This document shows, piece by piece, positions 7,632 to 10,650 of a DNA stretch of 10,650 nt (position 1 is the stretch's first letter; every line of letters starts with the position of its first letter). The translations under genes and the position numbers were made by a program. The notes under the pieces are model-generated. The model worked only from the letters and a program-made list of their open reading frames with translations. It ran no database searches and was not told where the DNA came from. Origin of the DNA: Deltaproteobacteria bacterium (GTDB lineage: Bacteria; Desulfobacterota; BSN033; UBA1163); contig VGSD01000060.1 in NCBI GenBank assembly GCA_016875155.1, positions 1 to 10,650 of the forward strand, read 5' to 3'.

Positions 7632-8303
7632 ATGACCCATGTCATCAAACAAATTGAGAGGGTTCCGAAGGAATTAATGGATCAATTTCGAGGGATTGGC
7701 ACGGCAACCGTCCATGAAGCCTATGAAAGAAAAGGGGCGGTTGATCCTGCCATTAAGCCGATCGACCGTGGAGTCCGGATCTGTGGGCCAGCCTTTACTG
7801 TTCAATGCCATCCAGGAGATAATTTAATGCTCCATAAGGCTCTGGAGCGAGCACAGCCAGGGGATATCCTCGTCACATCAGTAGGAGGATATTATGAAGC
7901 CGGTTACTGGGGAGGATTGATGGCCACCTCCGGTGTCGCAAAGAAGTTGGGAGGTTTGGCCATTGATGGGTGCATCAGGGATTCTTCCGAAATCATCAGA
8001 ATGGGGTTCCCCATTTTCTGCCGCGGGTTTTGCATCAAGGGAACGACGAAAACAGTTCTTGGATTAATCAATCACCCCATCATTTTGGGGGGAGTATCGG
8101 TCCATCCAGGAGATTTGATTCTCGGGGATGATGATGGAATGGTTGTAATCGAGCGATTGAAATGCAAAGAGGTACTGGAGAAATCTATTCAAAGAGTGGA
8201 AGCAGAGAAGATAAAGTCAGAGAAACTGAAGACCGGCATCTCCAGCATCGAGCTGAATAAGTTAGGGAAGGTTTTTGAATTCTTGGGGATGGTTGAAAAA
8301 TAA
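7632..8303 (+). CDS. RraA-like / HMG-CHA aldolase family protein
   Basis: A 223-residue member of the RraA-like superfamily, which includes class II (metal-dependent) pyruvate aldolases that cleave 4-hydroxy-4-methyl-2-oxoglutarate or 4-carboxy-4-hydroxy-2-oxoadipate and also decarboxylate oxaloacetate. Visible features are the N-terminal IGTATVHEAYERKG, CGPAFTVQCHPGDNLM (51-66), AQPGDILVTSVGG and the active-site stretch GGLMATSGVAKK...GLAIDGCIRDSSEI, with Gly95-X20-Arg116-Asp117, then E120. The C-terminal VHPGDLILGDDDGMVVI also fits. Keeping Arg-Asp favours an enzyme over the RNase E inhibitor RraA. AAGGAGAG sits 9 bases before the ATG. The gap from gntR is 30 bases. The substrate cannot be told from sequence; a 4-hydroxy-2-oxo acid is likely, and an oxaloacetate-type decarboxylase is the alternative. 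Confidence 0.9.
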   Translation: MTHVIKQIERVPKELMDQFRGIGTATVHEAYERKGAVDPAIKPIDRGVRICGPAFTVQCHPGDNLMLHKALERAQPGDILVTSVGGYYEAGYWGGLMATSGVAKKLGGLAIDGCIRDSSEIIRMGFPIFCRGFCIKGTTKTVLGLINHPIILGGVSVHPGDLILGDDDGMVVIERLKCKEVLEKSIQRVEAEKIKSEKLKTGISSIELNKLGKVFEFLGMVEK

Positions 8304-8307
8304 CCCG

Positions 8308-9354
8308 ATGAAAATCGAGCCGCAACGATTAAAAGAGATCTCAGTTGAAATCCTGAAGGGGCTGAATGCCGCTGACCATGAGGCGAAGTTGGTGGCTGAG
8401 TGTTTGGTCCAGGCCGAGATGAGGGGGATCGATACTCACGGCGTCCATTTTCTGAAGCTCCTTTCAGACCGGGTTGATGCTCGAATGATCCGCATTCCAA
8501 CAGAAATCCAGGTGATCAGAGAGGATGGTGCAACCTCTGTTCTCGATGGAGGAAATGGGCTTGGCCAGGTTGCGGCTGATCGAGCGATGCGGATGAATAT
8601 TCAAAAAGCTAAGGAACTTGGAATAGGCTTGACCCTCATCCGAAATACGAATCACATCGGGATTCTTGCCTTCTATACCCTCATGGCTGCAGAAGAGGGG
8701 ATGGCTGGACTTGTGATGAGCAATTCTGCTCCCTCCATGTCTCCCTGGGGAGGAACCGAGCCCTTTTTGGGGACAAACCCCATATCCCTTGCCGTTCCAG
8801 GGGGAGAAGAAAGCCCGGTGGTTTTGGATATGTCATCGAGTGTCGTGGCTCGAGGGAAAATCCGCCTTGCTCAGCGGAAAAAGGAACCTATTCCTTCGGG
8901 ATGGGCCCTCGATGAAACAGGATTACCGACGACTGATCCAAATGCTGCAATGAAGGGTACGCTCTTGCCCATAGGTGGGCCTAAAGGGTATGGTCTGGCT
9001 CTTATGATTGATATTCTTGCAGGTCTGCTTTCAGGGTCTCAATACGGTCCAAAGATTAAGACCTTTCATCAACCCTTAGGGCCTACGGGTATTGGCGTCC
9101 TCACCATGGCCATTGATATTGAGAAGTTTATGCCTCTTAGTCAGTTTAAACAACTCATTGACTCTTATATTGAGTCGATTAAAAAATCGAAGAAGGCAAA
9201 GGGTGTCTCGAGAATTTATCTTCCAGGAGAGATCGAGATTGAAAAGGAGAAAAAGAGTCTCGCAGAAGGAATTGAATTGACCGAATCCGTGGTGAGCGAC
9301 TTAAACCAACTTCTAGAAAAGATGAAAAGCTCAAATAGACTGAGCGAGTCGTGA
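8308..9354 (+). CDS. Malate/L-lactate dehydrogenase family (Ldh_2) NAD(P)-dependent oxidoreductase
   Basis: A 348-residue soluble NAD(P)-dependent oxidoreductase of the Ldh_2 family, which interconverts 2-hydroxy acids and 2-oxo acids (malate, lactate, sulfolactate, ureidoglycolate) or reduces cyclic imines. Motifs are VQAEMRGIDTHGVH with H44, LDGGNGLGQVAADRAM (79-94), IRNTNHIGILAFY with the conserved His116, GLVMSNSAPSMSPWGG, LGTNPISLAVP, VVLDMSSSVVARGK (171-184), SGWALDETGLPTTDP and PIGGPKGYGLALMIDILAGLLSG (221-243), then LPGEIE. I chose the ATG at 8308, 4 bases after the upstream stop. A TTG at 8275 is in frame but would overlap the aldolase and add 11 unlikely residues. No strong ribosome site is seen, so translational coupling is likely. 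Substrate is unassigned. Confidence 0.93.
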   Translation: MKIEPQRLKEISVEILKGLNAADHEAKLVAECLVQAEMRGIDTHGVHFLKLLSDRVDARMIRIPTEIQVIREDGATSVLDGGNGLGQVAADRAMRMNIQKAKELGIGLTLIRNTNHIGILAFYTLMAAEEGMAGLVMSNSAPSMSPWGGTEPFLGTNPISLAVPGGEESPVVLDMSSSVVARGKIRLAQRKKEPIPSGWALDETGLPTTDPNAAMKGTLLPIGGPKGYGLALMIDILAGLLSGSQYGPKIKTFHQPLGPTGIGVLTMAIDIEKFMPLSQFKQLIDSYIESIKKSKKAKGVSRIYLPGEIEIEKEKKSLAEGIELTESVVSDLNQLLEKMKSSNRLSES

Positions 9355-9367
9355 GGAATCATAAAAG

Positions 9368-10650
9368 ATGAAATGGATCATCAGGGTTAATACTCGAACA
9401 GGAAAGATTTCCAGGCAAGAAGCTACCGAAGAGGAGATGCGCTGGGGGGGAAGGCTCCTCATCTCTAAGTTTTTACTGAGAGAAGTTCCTCCGCTGGCTG
9501 ATCCTCTTGGACGGTTCAATAAATTGATCATTGCGCCAGGCCTTTTGGGAGATACCTTTGTTACTACGACCGGGAAGTTTTCAGTGGGAGGTAAGAGCCC
9601 GCTCACACAGGGCGTCAAGGAAAGTGATGTTGGGGGAGAGGCCGGGAAGAAGATCGCTCGACTCGGGATCAAGGCTCTGGTGCTGGAGGATATTCCAGAA
9701 AAGAACGGGACAACCATCTTAATGCTTAAAGCGAATCAGATCATGCTCTCTGATGTCCCTGAGTTAAAAGGGAGGCCTGTCTCAGAGGCGGTAGGGATTC
9801 TCCGGAAGCAGTTTGGAAGCCAGGCAGGGATTATTTGTATCGGGCCATCAGGAGAGATGAAAATGATGGGCGCCGGCATTGCTGTGTCTGATGTGAATGA
9901 TATACAGGTTCGGTATGCGGCACGGGGCGGTCTCGGAGCAGTGATGGGGTCAAAGGGGATCAAGGCGATTATCGTTGACGATTCAGAGGCTGTATCGCCC
10001 AAAGTGTTTGACGAAGCCCTTCTTCGTGAGGCAAGCAAGGCTCTTACTCAGGCGATCCTGGAAGACCCCAAGACAGAGAACAGGCATAAACTTGGGACTC
10101 CAGCCATCCTCATGTTTGCCAACGAGCTTGGCCTTCTTCCCACGAGAAATTTTAGCACAGGTCAGTTTGAAAGAGCAGAGGCCATTGCCGGAGAACGAGT
10201 CGCAGAGGTGATTGCAGAGCGAGGAGGAGAAGGCCGTTCAGGAACCCCCTGTTTGAGAGGGTGCGTCATTTCATGCTCCAATATCTTTCCAGATCCTTCA
10301 GGAAAGAAGACCGTGGCATCCATCCAGTATGAGAATATCGCGCTTCTCGGGCCGAATTGCGGAATTGGCAATCTGGATGACATCGCCGAATTGAACCACC
10401 TCTGCAACGAGGTAGGTGTGGATGCCATTGAGACTGGAGCGGCCATAGGGGTTGCCATGGAAGCCGGGGTGATTCCCTTTGGGGACGCCAAAGGGGCAAA
10501 GGATCTGATTCGCCAGATCGGTCAGGGAACCCATCTCGGACGAATTCTTGGGAATGGAGTTGTGGCCACAGGAAAGGTCCTTGGAATGAGGCGAGTCCCA
10601 GCCATCAAAGGCCAGGCCATTCCAGGCTATGATCCTCGCGCGTTAAAAGG
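9368..10650 (+). CDS. Aldehyde:ferredoxin oxidoreductase (AOR) family protein, 3' end beyond window
   Basis: AOR-family enzymes carry a tungsten (or molybdenum) bis-pterin centre and a [4Fe-4S] cluster and oxidise aldehydes to acids with ferredoxin, or reduce acids. The frame is open from 9368 to the window end (427 codons). Residues 1-205 are the pterin-binding N-domain: GGRLLISKFLLREVPP, IAPGLLGDTFVTTTGKFSVG, KSPLTQGV, and RYAARGGLGAVMGSKGIKAI (182-201). Later come CLRGCVISCSN with Cys295, Cys299 and Cys303, then DAIETGAAIGVAMEAG and KGQAIPGYDPRA. The cysteine spacing is C-X3-C-X3-C rather than the C-X2-C-X3-C of Pyrococcus AOR; the fourth cluster Cys should lie past the edge. GAGGA lies 10 bases before the ATG. 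It begins 13 bases after the Ldh_2 gene, so it is probably co-transcribed. The true substrate is unknown. Confidence 0.95.
   Translation, partial: MKWIIRVNTRTGKISRQEATEEEMRWGGRLLISKFLLREVPPLADPLGRFNKLIIAPGLLGDTFVTTTGKFSVGGKSPLTQGVKESDVGGEAGKKIARLGIKALVLEDIPEKNGTTILMLKANQIMLSDVPELKGRPVSEAVGILRKQFGSQAGIICIGPSGEMKMMGAGIAVSDVNDIQVRYAARGGLGAVMGSKGIKAIIVDDSEAVSPKVFDEALLREASKALTQAILEDPKTENRHKLGTPAILMFANELGLLPTRNFSTGQFERAEAIAGERVAEVIAERGGEGRSGTPCLRGCVISCSNIFPDPSGKKTVASIQYENIALLGPNCGIGNLDDIAELNHLCNEVGVDAIETGAAIGVAMEAGVIPFGDAKGAKDLIRQIGQGTHLGRILGNGVVATGKVLGMRRVPAIKGQAIPGYDPRALK

Noticed and set aside
8275..8307. Upstream TTG start for the Ldh_2 gene
   Set aside because: It would overlap the end of the aldolase gene and add residues (MNSWGWLKNNP) not expected in the family; the ATG at 8308 follows the stop by 4 bases.
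9331..9717. Minus-strand open frame of 128 codons
   Set aside because: It is antisense to the start of the AOR gene, whose plus-strand frame carries clear family motifs and stays open to the window end.

Overview
The window has two blocks that diverge from a control region at about 6745-6947. The minus-strand block is a housekeeping and protein-quality-control cluster: rfaE2, lon, thiL, hrcA, grpE and the start of dnaK, in transcription order. The plus-strand block looks like an accessory catabolic operon: a GntR/FCD-type regulator, an RraA-like (HMG/CHA-type) aldolase, a malate/L-lactate dehydrogenase family (Ldh_2) oxidoreductase and the first 427 codons of a tungsten-type aldehyde:ferredoxin oxidoreductase (AOR) family protein.

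The organism is most likely an anaerobic, Gram-negative-type bacterium. The gene order fits Desulfobacterota (former Deltaproteobacteria), but no 16S or marker search could be run. The reasons are the ADP-heptose gene rfaE2 (an LPS-core precursor step), the AOR family protein (typical of anaerobes using ferredoxin), the rfaE2-lon-thiL-hrcA-grpE-dnaK order as I remember it from that group, moderate GC, and short palindromic repeats scattered in the intergenic spaces.

Minus block, right to left. A sigma70-like promoter at 6758-6786 would drive rfaE2. Its last codons form a perfect 13-bp hairpin just before lon. lon and thiL follow with gaps of about 42 bases. A second sigma70-like promoter (2633-2661) lies upstream of hrcA. 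hrcA, grpE and dnaK are separated by spacers of 224 and 153 bases. The first spacer holds two opposed copies of one palindromic repeat. The second holds a dense nest of inverted repeats that ends close to the dnaK ribosome binding site. A further GC-rich palindrome lies in frame inside lon, in the linker between the ATPase and protease domains. No canonical CIRCE operator was found although hrcA is present.

Plus block. The regulator gene is preceded by an AT-rich inverted repeat (6888-6929) that may be its operator. The three enzyme genes follow with gaps of 30, 4 and 13 bases, so they are probably co-transcribed. A consistent but unproven reading is that a 2-hydroxy acid is oxidised by the Ldh_2 enzyme to a 2-oxo acid, a 4-hydroxy-2-oxo acid is cleaved by the RraA-like aldolase to pyruvate plus a carbonyl product, and an aldehyde is oxidised (or an acid reduced) by the AOR. 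I know no described pathway with exactly this set, so this block is the best candidate here for an undescribed system.
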